A DNA stretch of 64,000 bases from Streptomyces malaysiense (GCF_000980885.2 NZ_LBDA02000062.1:43682-107681), one strand, 5' to 3'; shown: positions 9,141 to 17,882, counted from the first letter of the stretch. A program made the numbers and translations. Notes: generated by a model from the sequence alone, not told the origin.

Positions 9141-9160
9141 TGTAGGGAGCGCTTGCTGTG
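9141..9160. promoter_or_regulatory. Candidate LacI-type operator in the 334-base gap
   Basis: The stretch 8975-9308 holds no gene that I can support. Within it, the segment around AGCGCT (9148-9153), flanked by GGG and TTGC, resembles the AGCGCT-centred operators of actinobacterial LacI proteins such as CebR (TGGGAGCGCTCCCA), with a good left half and a poor right half. The placement upstream of the LacI-family gene fits self-control, but the match is weak. Confidence 0.3.
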
Positions 9161-9308
9161 ACGATTGTCGCGGTGTCCGGTGGGACGACCGGTTCCGGCC
9201 GGGATCGCCCGCGCGAGCGCGGGGACCCGCCGCCGTGCCTTCCGGAGGACGCCGTTCAAGAAGACGGCGGCGCGCTCGCCGGAGCACGCCGCCGCCGCTC
9301 GGTGCGGG

Positions 9309-10523
9309 TCAGTAGCCGAGCCGGTCGACCAGCCAGGTGCCCAGTTCCTCGGTGACGGCGGTGTGCGTGGTGGTCGTGGACGAGCAGATGAAGTCGTCCA
9401 GGTCGCTCTCGTCCGGCGGGAGTTCGTCCACCTTCGCGTAGAGGTCCTGCTGCCGGCCGATGTCGCGGACGGACACGGCGCTGATCGTGGGGACGAAGCA
9501 GATGTCCGGGTGCCGCAGGTCCACCGTGCCGCCGCCCTTCTCCAGCGCGTCGGCGAGGATGCGGTACGTGTTGAGCGTGCCGCCGGGGGCGCCGTCGAGT
9601 TCCGGGAAGCCGTTGGTCGTGACCGTCTTCTCGGCCTTCGGGAAGCGCCGGTTGAGGTAGGCGGCCGTCACGTCGTCGCCCTGGGCCTGGGTGTAGAAGG
9701 TGGTGCCCGGGTAGATCCGCTCGACGCGCAGCGCGGTCTCCCCGGGCCGCACCTCCGGCAGGCCCACGCCGTCCCCGCGCCCACTGGCGACACCGAGCAG
9801 CCGGGGGATGCGGGGCCAGCCGCCCAGCCGCGCCAGCTCGTCCAGCAGGACCCGGCGTTCCTCGGCCACCCCGATCTTGCCGGTGTCCTTGTCGTAGTGC
9901 TGCCACAGCATCTGGCGGGCGGCCGGGCTGTTCATCTGCCGGGCGAAGTCGTTGTCCGGGAACGGGATGAAGTACGAGAACGCCTGGACACCGACGGGGA
10001 TGGTGGCGCCGCGGTGCGGGGTGTCGAACGAGAAGTACGTGCCGGTCTGGTGGTCGATGCGCTGGTGCTCCAGTTTGGCGAGCGCGTACCGGGTGACCAG
10101 CCCGCCCATGCTGAACCCGCCGACGATCAGCCGGTCGTCGCCCAGCCGCTCGGCGCCGGCCCGCAGGATCGCGGCGATGGCCGCCTGGGCGTTCGTCTGG
10201 ATGGCGGCGGTGCGCTCGTTGTAGCCGAGCAGGACGACGTCCTTGCCGCGCCGGCGCAGGTCGCTGATGAGCTGGTAGTCGCTCTCCAGGAACTGGTAGA
10301 GCTTGTCGAGTTCGCTACGGCCGAGGCTGAAGCCGTCGGAGATGATCACGGGCCGGACGAGGCTCCGGTTCCCCTGGCCGAGAAAGACCCAGGCGAAGCC
10401 TTCCGGCAGGCTCCACTCGTTGTCCGGGGACGGTACGTCGACCGGGTTGTGCACCCGCTGGTCGAGCGGGTCGCTGATCGTCAGTCCGGCGAGTTCCGGC
10501 TCGGCGGAGTCCTGAGGCGACAT
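9309..10523 (-). CDS. Lipase-like alpha/beta hydrolase, cytoplasmic
   Basis: A 404-residue alpha/beta hydrolase without a signal peptide. The nucleophile elbow is GGFSMGGLVTRYAL (about residues 130-143), preceded by VVLLGYNERT and followed by YFSFDTPHRGA, an arrangement seen in DUF676/PGAP1-type serine esterases and lipases. A histidine in TTTHTAVTEELGTW near the C-terminus could complete the triad. The ATG at 10523 is chosen over an in-frame start 33 bases upstream because AGGAG lies eight bases before it. The substrate is unknown. The gene stands alone between the LacI regulator and a DUF397 gene. Confidence 0.75.
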   Translation of the reverse strand: MSPQDSAEPELAGLTISDPLDQRVHNPVDVPSPDNEWSLPEGFAWVFLGQGNRSLVRPVIISDGFSLGRSELDKLYQFLESDYQLISDLRRRGKDVVLLGYNERTAAIQTNAQAAIAAILRAGAERLGDDRLIVGGFSMGGLVTRYALAKLEHQRIDHQTGTYFSFDTPHRGATIPVGVQAFSYFIPFPDNDFARQMNSPAARQMLWQHYDKDTGKIGVAEERRVLLDELARLGGWPRIPRLLGVASGRGDGVGLPEVRPGETALRVERIYPGTTFYTQAQGDDVTAAYLNRRFPKAEKTVTTNGFPELDGAPGGTLNTYRILADALEKGGGTVDLRHPDICFVPTISAVSVRDIGRQQDLYAKVDELPPDESDLDDFICSSTTTTHTAVTEELGTWLVDRLGY

Positions 10524-10668
10524 GGTCGTGCTCCTAGATGTCGTCGCGAAGGGCAAGACACCGTCATGGTGGGGTCGCGCTCAGGCCGTGCCGGGCGTGT
10601 CGGCCCGGGGGTTCATCACAAGGGATGGAACGTGCCGGGGGATTGTTTGACCCGCCCGGCACGTGGGC

Positions 10669-10878
10669 TCAGCCCTTGACGGCGCCGATGAACGCCGTCC
10701 AGCTGTCCACGGAGAAGAGCAGCGCCGGGCCCGAGCCGTCCTTGCTGTCGCGGACGGGGACGGCGGCGTGACCGGAGGCGATCTCCACGCAGTTGTCGTG
10801 GTTGCCGCCGCTGTAGCTGGACTTGTACCACCCGGTGGGAGTGGACGAGTCGGAGACGGTGTGCTTGCTGGTGGCCAT
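10669..10878 (-). CDS. DUF397 protein
   Basis: A 69-residue DUF397 protein with the family pattern WYKSSYSGG...NCVEIA, VPVRDSKD and a C-terminal W-x-x-FI. In Streptomyces these proteins normally sit next to an XRE-type regulator with a DUF5753 domain and can act as its small partner, in some cases like a toxin-antitoxin pair. No such regulator is present here, so this is an orphan copy. The ATG at 10878 follows AGAGGAA. A short coding-like fragment lies just upstream on each strand (see rejected items). Confidence 0.8.
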   Translation of the reverse strand: MATSKHTVSDSSTPTGWYKSSYSGGNHDNCVEIASGHAAVPVRDSKDGSGPALLFSVDSWTAFIGAVKG

Positions 10879-11079
10879 CCACGTGTTCCTCTGCTGCTGC
10901 CCTGACGAGGGCAAGTGACTCCTGTTGCCACAACGCATCGCTCAGCGCAAGAGCGTAGGCGGTCTGACTGGCGGCCACCAGCGCAGGATCATCCATCGAG
11001 TTGGTGATCGAGTCCCTGGAGGAGGTCAAGCGCATCGCGGAGAGCAGGGGCGCGCGGCCGGTCGTGGAGACTTGACCGG

Positions 11080-11547
11080 GTGATCACGACATCGACTCGC
11101 CGTCGCTCCACCGCGCTCACGGTCCCGCTGGTGCTCGGTGCCGCCCTGACCGGCTGTGCCGACGACCACCTGGACTATCAGACGGACTACGCGAACCACC
11201 GTCCCCTGCGCGTCACCGGCCACCCGAGCACGGGCAGCCTGGGAACGGTCCAGAAGGTCGTCTGGCGGCTCGCCGACGGAGACGCCGACGGTCTCGCCGC
11301 CCTCGACTCGGAGGGCGGCGACGCGAAACCCGCGGCCCGCGCCTGGATCAAGGCGTACGGTGAGGCGGCGGCCCGCGACGAGGTGACCGCCGACTTCGAC
11401 GAGGAGGGCTCCGTACGCCAGGAGGTCGTCCTGCACTTCACGGGGCCCGAGCGCACTCAGCGGGTCACGGTGCGGATCGGCGGGAACGACACCTGGGGGA
11501 TCGTGCTGGCGAATCCCTCGCCGCGCCGGACGCTGCGCGGTTCCTAG
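11080..11547 (+). CDS. Small lipoprotein of unknown function
   Basis: A 155-residue protein starting at GTG 11080. Arginine-rich residues and a hydrophobic stretch end in the lipobox LTGC, so Cys at about residue 25 would be lipidated and the rest anchored outside the membrane. The mature part (about 130 residues) is acidic, with a pattern reminiscent of a small NTF2-like or accessory fold, but I do not recognise a family. Its stop codon overlaps tail to tail with the stop of rbsD: both use the palindromic CTAG at 11544-11547. Confidence 0.7.
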   Translation: MITTSTRRRSTALTVPLVLGAALTGCADDHLDYQTDYANHRPLRVTGHPSTGSLGTVQKVVWRLADGDADGLAALDSEGGDAKPAARAWIKAYGEAAARDEVTADFDEEGSVRQEVVLHFTGPERTQRVTVRIGGNDTWGIVLANPSPRRTLRGS

Positions 11548-11924
11548 AAGAACACCCCGCACCGCAGCAGCACATTGGCGTACGGGCTCGCCTCGCCGGT
11601 GCGCACGATCAGCCGTGCCCCCGCCGACAACTCCTTGAGCCGCTCGTGCGGCACGAAGTCCAGGTTGGCGAACTGCCGCCGTACCAGGGCGAGATGGTCG
11701 CCGCGCAGCTCCTCCGCCACCGTGGCGCCCTCCAGGACCAGTTCGTCCACCAGACCGGCGAAGACCTCCGCGAAGGACGGCACACCGGCCCGGAAGGCCA
11801 GGTCCACCACGCGTGGGCCGTTCGGGATCGGCATGCCCGCGTCGCAGACCAGCACCTCGTCCCCGTGCCCCAACTCGGCCAGCGCACCGGCCAGATGGCG
11901 GTTCAGGATGCCCGACCTCCTCAC
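11544..11924 (-). CDS. rbsD: D-ribose pyranase RbsD
   Basis: RbsD converts the pyranose form of D-ribose to the furanose form so that ribokinase can use it. The 126-residue product matches family length and opens with MRRSGILNRHLAGALAELGH, which contains the catalytic His, followed by VCDAGMPIP. The C-terminus ASPYANVLLRCGVFF is also characteristic. The GTG start overlaps the rbsK stop (GTGA at 11921-11924), so the two are translationally coupled. It is the last gene of the operon. Confidence 0.93.
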   Translation of the reverse strand: MRRSGILNRHLAGALAELGHGDEVLVCDAGMPIPNGPRVVDLAFRAGVPSFAEVFAGLVDELVLEGATVAEELRGDHLALVRRQFANLDFVPHERLKELSAGARLIVRTGEASPYANVLLRCGVFF

Positions 11925-12820
11925 GGCTGTCCGACCTCCTCGGCCGTCGGGTACGACTCCTGCGCCCCCGCCTTCGTCACGGCCGCCGCGCCGACGCGGG
12001 CCGCGTAGCCCGCCGCCCGAGCGAGGCCCGCGCCCGCGCCCAGCCTCCAGGCGAGGGCGGCCGTGAAGGCGTCGCCCGCGCCCGTGGTGTCCACCGCGTC
12101 GACCTTCACCGACGCCACCCGGGCCGCGCCCGAGCCGTCGTGCACCAGCGCGCCCTCGGCGCCGAGCGTGACCACGACCGAGCGCGGGCCCATCGCCAGC
12201 AGCCCGCGCGCCCAGTCCTCCGGGTCCGCCCCGGCGGCCTCGCCCAGGACCACCCGCGCCTCGTGCTCGTTGACGATCAGCGGGTCGCAGGCCGCCAGCA
12301 CCTCCGCGGGCAGCGAGCGCGGCGGGGACGGGTTGAGCACGAAGCGGGTACCGGAGGGCAGGTTCCGTACGACCTCCACCACCGTCTCCAGCGGGATCTC
12401 CAGCTGGGCCGAGACCACCCGGGAGGCGCGCAGCAGACCCTCGGCCGCCCGGACGTCCGCCGGGGTGAGCCGGGCGTTGGCGCCGGGCGACACCACGATG
12501 CTGTTGTCCCCGGACGGGTCGACGGTGATCAGCGCGACACCGGTCGGCGCCCCGCCTTCGAGCACGCCCGACGGGTCGACCCCGGCCGAGCGCAGGGAGT
12601 CGAGCAGCAGCCGGCCGTGGCCGTCGTCGCCGACGCGCGCCAGCAGGGCCGTACGGGCGCCCAGCCGGGCCGCGGCGACCGCCTGGTTGGCGCCCTTGCC
12701 GCCCGGATGCGTGGACAGGTCCCCGCCCAGCACCGTCTCACCGGCGGCCGGCCGCCGCTCGACCCCGATCACCAGGTCGGCGTTGGCCGAACCCACGACC
12801 AACAGGTCGTAGTCGTACAT
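11921..12820 (-). CDS. rbsK: Ribokinase RbsK
   Basis: A 299-residue PfkB-family kinase that phosphorylates D-ribose to ribose 5-phosphate in the cytoplasm. The substrate-binding motif HPGGKGANQAVAAARLG lies near residues 38-54, and the catalytic anion-hole motif DTTGAGDAFTAAL near 240-252. The start at 12820 gives the standard N-terminus YDLLVVGSANAD. It follows rbsCB after a 112-base gap containing a hairpin, and it is coupled to rbsD by a four-base overlap. Confidence 0.94.
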   Translation of the reverse strand: MYDYDLLVVGSANADLVIGVERRPAAGETVLGGDLSTHPGGKGANQAVAAARLGARTALLARVGDDGHGRLLLDSLRSAGVDPSGVLEGGAPTGVALITVDPSGDNSIVVSPGANARLTPADVRAAEGLLRASRVVSAQLEIPLETVVEVVRNLPSGTRFVLNPSPPRSLPAEVLAACDPLIVNEHEARVVLGEAAGADPEDWARGLLAMGPRSVVVTLGAEGALVHDGSGAARVASVKVDAVDTTGAGDAFTAALAWRLGAGAGLARAAGYAARVGAAAVTKAGAQESYPTAEEVGQP

Positions 12821-12870
12821 CAGTTGACTCCCATGAACCCTTTGAATCCGCGAACCCGAGAAACGAGCCG

Positions 12871-12910
12871 GGGCGGACGGCCACCACCCATGGTGTACGA
12901 CCGTCCGCCC
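12871..12910 (-). promoter_or_regulatory. Hairpin inside the ribose operon, between rbsCB and rbsK
   Basis: A perfect 10-base inverted repeat GGGCGGACGG (12871-12880) and CCGTCCGCCC (12901-12910) with a 20-base loop sits in the only sizeable gap of the operon. It lacks a T-tract, so it may reduce read-through into rbsKD or stabilise the transporter transcript rather than end transcription fully. Confidence 0.45.
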
Positions 12911-12932
12911 GAGCCCTCTCCGTCCGTTTCCG

Positions 12933-14882
12933 TCAGCCGCTGAATCCGGCCACGTTGTCCTTCGTGACCACCTTCACCGGCACCTTGACCGTCCGCTCCA
13001 CCTTCTTGCCCTGGGACGCCTTGAGCGCGTTGTCCACGGCGATCCGGCCGAGCTGGGTCGGCTGCTGCGCGACGGAGGCGTACAGCGTGCCCGCCTTGAC
13101 CGCGTTCAGGCCGTCGGGGGTGCCGTCGAAGCCGACCACCGGCACCGACGTACCGGCCTTGGAACCCAGCGCCTTGATCGCGCCGAGGGCCATCTCGTCG
13201 TTGGCGGCGATGACGCCCTGCACGTCCGGGTGGGCCTGGAGCAGGTTCGACATCACGTCGAGGCCCTTGGTGCGGTCGAAGTCGGCGGGCTGCTGGGCGA
13301 CCACCTTGATGCCCGGGTACGCCCGCAGACCGCCTGCGAAGCCCTGCGCACGCTCACGCGCCGCCGAGGTGCCCGCCTGACCCTGGAGGATCACGATCCG
13401 GCCCTTGCCGCCCAGCTTCTCGGCGATGGTCCTGGCCGCCTGCTCGCCGCCGGCGATGTTGTCCGAGGCCACCAGGGCGTCCACATCGGCCTTGTTGACA
13501 CCGCGGTCGACCGCGATCACCGGGATCCTCGCCTTGTCGGCGGCCTTCACCGAGTTGCTCGCCGCGTCCGAGTCCACGGGATTGACGATGATCGCGTCAA
13601 GGCTCGAACTGGTGAAGTTCTGGAGCTGGTTGGCCTGCTGGGAGGCGTCGTTCTGCGCGTCGGTCACCGTCAGGTCCACGCCCAGCTTCTTCGCCTCGGC
13701 CTGCGCGCCGGAGCGGATCTGCACGAAGAACGGGTTGTTCAGGGTGGACAGCGACAGACCCATCCGCGGGTTCGACGAGGCGGAGGAGCCGTTGTGCAGG
13801 AAGGAGGTCGCGCCGACGACCGCCACGGTCACCACGGCCGCGAGCCCGTACGTCGCCGCCTGCTTGCCCTTGTCGCCGCCGCCCCCGCCGGTCACCGGGG
13901 TGGCACCCGCCTTGCGGCGCACCGTGTCGAGCAGCACCGCCAGCGCGATCACGACACCGATCACGACCTGCTGCCAGAACGCGGAGACGTTCAGCAGGTT
14001 CAGGCCGTTGCGCAGCACCGCGAGGATCAGCGCGCCGACCAGGGTGCCGGACGCCTTGCCGGTGCCGCCCGCGAGCGAGGCGCCGCCGATGACGACCGCC
14101 GCGATCGCGTCCAGCTCGTAGCCGTCGGCGGCCTGCGGCTGAGCGGAGGACAGCCGGGAGGCCAGCACGATGCCCGCCACCGCCGCGAACACACCGGACA
14201 GGGCGTAGATCGCGAGCTTCTGCTTCTTGACCCGCAGGCCGGACAGGCGCGCGGCCTCCTCGTTGCCGCCGATCGCGTACATCGAGCGGCCGATGTAGGT
14301 GCGGCCGAGCACGAACGCGGCCAGCAGACCCATCACGATCATGACCAGGACCGGCACCGGCAGCCAGTCGCCGAGGGTGTCACCGAGGTGCGAGACCGAG
14401 TCCGGGAACGGGATCGGCACACCACCGGAGACCACCAGCGACAGACCGCGGCCCACCGACAGCATCGCGAGCGTCGCGATGAACGGCGGAAGCTTGCCGT
14501 AGGCGATGAGGAAGCCGTTCACCAGACCGGCCGCGACACCCGTGGCGACCGCCAGGACGACGGCCAGTGCGACCGGCACCCCGTGCTGGGTGGCGCTCCA
14601 CGCCAGCACCGTCGCCGACAGCGCGGCCACCGAGCCGACCGACAGGTCGATGCCCGCCGCCACGATCACGAAGGTGACACCGAAGGCCAGGATCGCCGTC
14701 ACGGCCGCCTGGACACCGATGTTGAGCAGGTTGTCCGTCGTCAGGAAGTCACCGGACAGCGCCGACAGGGCGACGACCAGGACGATCAGCGCGGTCAGCG
14801 CGCCGTTGTCGAGCAGCAGCCGGCGCAGGCCGCCCGGGGCGCCACTCGCTCCCGTCGTGCTCTTGAGCGTGTCAGTGGCCAC
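12933..14882 (-). CDS. Ribose ABC transporter permease fused to its substrate-binding protein
   Basis: One 649-residue protein combines the two membrane and outer parts of a ribose importer. Residues 1 to about 325 are an RbsC-type permease with some eight to ten helices (start MATDTLKSTTG, then GIDLSVGSVAALSA and GGASLAGGTGKASGT). A glycine-rich linker (GGGGGDKGKQ) leads to one more membrane helix (about 341-361), and residues 371-649 are an RbsB-type binding domain beginning MGLSLSTLNNPFF. The extra helix places the binding domain outside the membrane, tethered to its permease. There is no separate lipoprotein signal. The start overlaps the rbsA end by 11 bases. Similar fusions are known in Streptomyces, while most bacteria keep rbsB separate. 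Confidence 0.92.
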   Translation of the reverse strand: MATDTLKSTTGASGAPGGLRRLLLDNGALTALIVLVVALSALSGDFLTTDNLLNIGVQAAVTAILAFGVTFVIVAAGIDLSVGSVAALSATVLAWSATQHGVPVALAVVLAVATGVAAGLVNGFLIAYGKLPPFIATLAMLSVGRGLSLVVSGGVPIPFPDSVSHLGDTLGDWLPVPVLVMIVMGLLAAFVLGRTYIGRSMYAIGGNEEAARLSGLRVKKQKLAIYALSGVFAAVAGIVLASRLSSAQPQAADGYELDAIAAVVIGGASLAGGTGKASGTLVGALILAVLRNGLNLLNVSAFWQQVVIGVVIALAVLLDTVRRKAGATPVTGGGGGDKGKQAATYGLAAVVTVAVVGATSFLHNGSSASSNPRMGLSLSTLNNPFFVQIRSGAQAEAKKLGVDLTVTDAQNDASQQANQLQNFTSSSLDAIIVNPVDSDAASNSVKAADKARIPVIAVDRGVNKADVDALVASDNIAGGEQAARTIAEKLGGKGRIVILQGQAGTSAARERAQGFAGGLRAYPGIKVVAQQPADFDRTKGLDVMSNLLQAHPDVQGVIAANDEMALGAIKALGSKAGTSVPVVGFDGTPDGLNAVKAGTLYASVAQQPTQLGRIAVDNALKASQGKKVERTVKVPVKVVTKDNVAGFSG

Positions 14883-16401
14883 GGGTGGCCTCCTTCGCGG
14901 TGTTGTCGCTGGTGGGGGTGGATACGGCGAGCGCCATCACGGTGTCCTGGGTGGCCTCGTCGGCCGCGAGTTCGCCGGCGATGCGGCCCTGGGCCATCAC
15001 CAGCACCCGGTCGCTCATGCCGAGCACCTCGGGCAGATCGCTGGAGATCATCAGCACGGCGGCACCGGCGGCCGTCAGCTCGTTGATCAGCTGGTAGATC
15101 TCGACCTTGGCGCCGACGTCGATACCGCGCGTCGGCTCGTCGAGGATCAGCACCTTGGTGTCGGCCAGCAGCCACTTGCCGATGACGACCTTCTGCTGGT
15201 TGCCGCCGGACAGCGTGCGCACGTGCTGGCCGAGCCCGGCCATCCGCACGCCCAGCTGACCGGCGATCCGCTCGGCCGCGACGTGCTGCGCCCTGCGGTC
15301 GACCAGTCCGGCGCGGGTCGCCGCGCGCATGGTCACCAGGCCGAGGTTCTCCTCGACCGAGGCGTCCAGCACGAGGCCCTGCCCCTTGCGGTCCTCGGGC
15401 ACGAGCCCGATCCCGGCGGCCATCGCGGCGTTCACGTCGGAGCGCCTGAGCGCGTTGCCGCCGACCCGTACGGTCCCTTCGTCGTACGGGTCCGCGCCGA
15501 ACACGGCCCGCACGACCTCGGTCCGTCCGGCGCCCACGAGCCCGGCGACGCCGACGACCTCACCGGCGTGCACCTCGAAGCTCACATCGTGGAAGACGCC
15601 GTCACGGGTCAGCCCTTCGACGCTGAGCAGCGCGGTGCCCCGGTCGGGGCGCCGGCGCGGGTACTGCTGCTCGATGGAGCGCCCGACCATGAGCCGTACC
15701 AGCTCGTCCTCCGGGGTGGAGGCGGGCACCTGGCCCACGCTCTTCCCGTCCCGGATGACGGTGACGCGGTCCCCGAGGGCGGCGATCTCGTCGAGGTGGT
15801 GAGTGATGAAGACGATCCCCACCCCGTCCGCCCGCAGCTGTCGCACGATGGCGAAGAGCTTGTCGACCTCCTCCGAGGTCAGCACGGCGGTCGGCTCGTC
15901 CATGATGAGCACACGCGCGTCCAGGCTCAGCGCCTTGGCGATCTCCACCATCTGGAGCCGGGCGATGCCCAGTTCACGCACCCGCGCCCGGGGCGAGACC
16001 CGCACGCCGACCCGCTCCAGGAGCTTCGCGGCCTCGGCCTCCATCCGCTTCCGGTCGATCATCCCGAGGCGGCGCGGCTGCCGGCCGAGGAAGATGTTCT
16101 CGGCGACGGTCAGGTCCGGAACCAGGTTGAACTCCTGGTAGATGGTGGCGATCCCGAGCCGCTCGGAGTCCTGCGCACCATTGACGCGGGTCTCCTGACC
16201 GCCGACGAGGATCCGCCCGGAGTCGGGCGTGTAGGCACCGGAGAGCATCTTGATGAGCGTGCTCTTGCCCGCGCCGTTCTCACCGAGCAGCACATGCACC
16301 TCGCCCCGGCGCAGGTCGAAGTCGACACCGTCGAGCGCGACCACGCCGGGAAAGGTCTTGCGTATGCCCTCGATGCGCAGCAACTCGTCCGGGTTGCTCA
16401 C
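14872..16401 (-). CDS. rbsA: Ribose ABC transporter ATPase RbsA
   Basis: A 509-residue sugar-importer ATPase with two tandem nucleotide-binding domains. The first has Walker A GENGAGKST near residue 41 and Walker B VLIMDEPTAVL. The second has a degenerate Walker A region (GLVGAGRTE) and the signature LSGGNQQKV with VLILDEPTRGIDVGAK, the normal pattern for RbsA, MglA and XylG. It energises ribose uptake with the fused RbsCB protein. The GTG start at 16401 follows AAAGGAG and overlaps the rbsR stop by four bases (GTGA). Confidence 0.93.
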   Translation of the reverse strand: MSNPDELLRIEGIRKTFPGVVALDGVDFDLRRGEVHVLLGENGAGKSTLIKMLSGAYTPDSGRILVGGQETRVNGAQDSERLGIATIYQEFNLVPDLTVAENIFLGRQPRRLGMIDRKRMEAEAAKLLERVGVRVSPRARVRELGIARLQMVEIAKALSLDARVLIMDEPTAVLTSEEVDKLFAIVRQLRADGVGIVFITHHLDEIAALGDRVTVIRDGKSVGQVPASTPEDELVRLMVGRSIEQQYPRRRPDRGTALLSVEGLTRDGVFHDVSFEVHAGEVVGVAGLVGAGRTEVVRAVFGADPYDEGTVRVGGNALRRSDVNAAMAAGIGLVPEDRKGQGLVLDASVEENLGLVTMRAATRAGLVDRRAQHVAAERIAGQLGVRMAGLGQHVRTLSGGNQQKVVIGKWLLADTKVLILDEPTRGIDVGAKVEIYQLINELTAAGAAVLMISSDLPEVLGMSDRVLVMAQGRIAGELAADEATQDTVMALAVSTPTSDNTAKEATRGH

Positions 16402-17450
16402 GTCGTGCTCCTTTGCACTGGGGGGAGGGGCGGGGTGGGGATGGTGCGGGTCTTCTCCGGGGTCTCACCGCAGGAGCGGCGCACGACCAGCCGGGCGGCG
16501 AGGGTGACGGACGCGGCCGGCCGGCCCTCGATCCGGTCGACCAGGGCGCGTACGGCGGCCCGGCCCAACTCGCCCGTGGGCTGGGCGATCGCGGTGACCG
16601 GAGGATCGGTGTGCACGAACCACGGGATGTCGTCGAACGCGGCGAGCGCGATGTCGTCCGGCACCCGCAGCCCGCGCGCGCGGACGGCGTCCAGGGCGCC
16701 GAGCGCCATCAGGTTGTCCGCCGCGAAGACGGCGTCCGGCGGCTCGGGCAGATCGAGGAACCCCTCGGTGACCCGACGCCCGCTGGCGGCCTGGAAGTCG
16801 CCCTGGCCGATGTAGACGTCGGGCAGGGGGAGCCCGTACTCGGCCAGCGCGGCGCGGAACGCCTCGACGCGCTCGCTGCCGGTAGTGGTGGCGGCGGGCC
16901 CCGCGATGATCGCGACCCGCCGGTGCCCGAGGGCGTGGAGGTGCGCGACGAGGTCCTGTACGGCGGCACGTCCGTCGGCGCGTACGACGGGGACGTCGAC
17001 GCCGGGGATCCAGCGGTCCACGAACACCATGGGGGTACCGGCGCGGGCGGCGTCCAGCATCAGCGGGGAGCCGCCGTCGGTGGGGGAGACGAGGAGCCCG
17101 TCGATCCGCCGGTCGAGCAGGTTCCGTACGTGGTGGTCCTGGAGGTCGGGCCGCTCGTCGGCGTTCCCGATGATGACGCTGTACCCGAGCGAACGGGCCT
17201 CCTCCTCCACGGAGCGGGCCAGCTCGGTGAAGTAGGGGTTCAGCACGTCGCTGATGACGAGGCCGAGGGTGTGGGTCTGGTCGGTGCGCAGCGAACGCGC
17301 GACGGCGTTCGGGCGGTACCCCAGCGATTCCACGGCGGCCAGCACCCGGGCACGGGCGTCCGCACTGACGGACGGATGCGCGTTCAGTACCCGGGAAACC
17401 GTCGCGACGGACACGCCCGCCGCGGCGGCGACGTCCTTGATGCTCGCCAC
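16398..17450 (-). CDS. rbsR: LacI-family repressor of the ribose operon
   Basis: A 350-residue LacI-family repressor whose helix-turn-helix (MASIKDVAAAAGVSVATVS with RVLNAHPSVS) is followed by a ribose-binding-like sensor domain (LGLVISDVLNPYF...). It is the first gene of the operon and overlaps rbsA by four bases, so it should control its own transcription and that of the transporter and kinase. The GTG start at 17450 follows AAGGAGG. Two identical 15-base sites with an AATCGATT core lie 33-78 bases upstream and are the obvious operators. Confidence 0.92.
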   Translation of the reverse strand: MASIKDVAAAAGVSVATVSRVLNAHPSVSADARARVLAAVESLGYRPNAVARSLRTDQTHTLGLVISDVLNPYFTELARSVEEEARSLGYSVIIGNADERPDLQDHHVRNLLDRRIDGLLVSPTDGGSPLMLDAARAGTPMVFVDRWIPGVDVPVVRADGRAAVQDLVAHLHALGHRRVAIIAGPAATTTGSERVEAFRAALAEYGLPLPDVYIGQGDFQAASGRRVTEGFLDLPEPPDAVFAADNLMALGALDAVRARGLRVPDDIALAAFDDIPWFVHTDPPVTAIAQPTGELGRAAVRALVDRIEGRPAASVTLAARLVVRRSCGETPEKTRTIPTPPLPPVQRSTT

Positions 17451-17482
17451 CTCCGGCCCACCTCCTTGTGAACTCGTGACGC

Positions 17483-17528
17483 TTGGAATCGATTACATCG
17501 AGACGAGAAACGATTGGAATCGATTACA
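17483..17528. promoter_or_regulatory. Twin LacI-type operators upstream of rbsR
   Basis: The 15-mer TTGGAATCGATTACA occurs exactly at 17483-17497 and again at 17514-17528, 31 bases apart (about three helical turns). Each contains the palindromic core AATCGATT with the central CG typical of LacI-family operators. Same-face spacing would let one tetramer, or two cooperating dimers, of RbsR bind and shut the operon promoter. Confidence 0.75.
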
Positions 17529-17535
17529 CGAGCGG

Positions 17536-17882
17536 TGACAAGGGGGTTGGGGGTGGCCGAAACTCAATCGTGACCTGGCAGGAAAGCGGTGGAGCGAGCG
17601 GCTGTGCGGGGGGTTCGGCGGCGGTGCCCGCCGCGGCGGCGGTGCCCGTGGGGGCCGGCAGGGTCGCTCGGGCGGGCGGCGCGGTGGGGCCGGGCGGGGG
17701 TGACTCGGGTGGCCGGTGCGGTGCGGTGCGGTGCGGTGGGGTCGGGGGGCGCGAGGTCGCTCGTGCACCTCCTTGCGCGTGGCGGTCGCGCCCGGACAGC
17801 AGGCCCCCGTCCGGCGCCCGGCGCGCCTGTTCCCGCCCGCCCTCCGCGGGACGGGAAGGGCGGGCGGGGCCGGCGGTGTCGG
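17536..17882. other. Non-coding gap of about 350 bases
   Basis: Very GC-rich and low in complexity, with no frame that looks coding. It contains four exact tandem GTGCG units (17716-17735) and many CGG/GGC runs. It separates the ribose operon from the end of the oxidoreductase gene. Confidence 0.5.

Noticed and set aside
10616..10996. Minus-strand frame starting MDDPALVAASQTAYALALSD ahead of and overlapping the DUF397 gene
   Set aside because: The first 40 residues look protein-like, but the frame then runs out of phase through DUF397 with biased composition and no sensible end. At most it is a remnant.
10968..11071. Plus-strand C-terminus-like fragment IELVIESLEEVKRIAESRGA followed by a stop
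   Set aside because: Protein-like but only about 35 codons with no start and no family; could be chance or a scrap of a lost gene.
13230..15086. A 618-codon plus-strand frame opposite the ribose transporter genes
   Set aside because: It mirrors the codon positions of rbsCB and rbsA. The composition is dominated by Arg, Gln, His and Asp and has no recognisable domain.
17493..17768. Minus-strand frame rich in Pro, Arg and His upstream of rbsR
   Set aside because: Low-complexity translation from GC-rich repeats (GTGCG units), no ribosome site; it also covers the rbsR operators.
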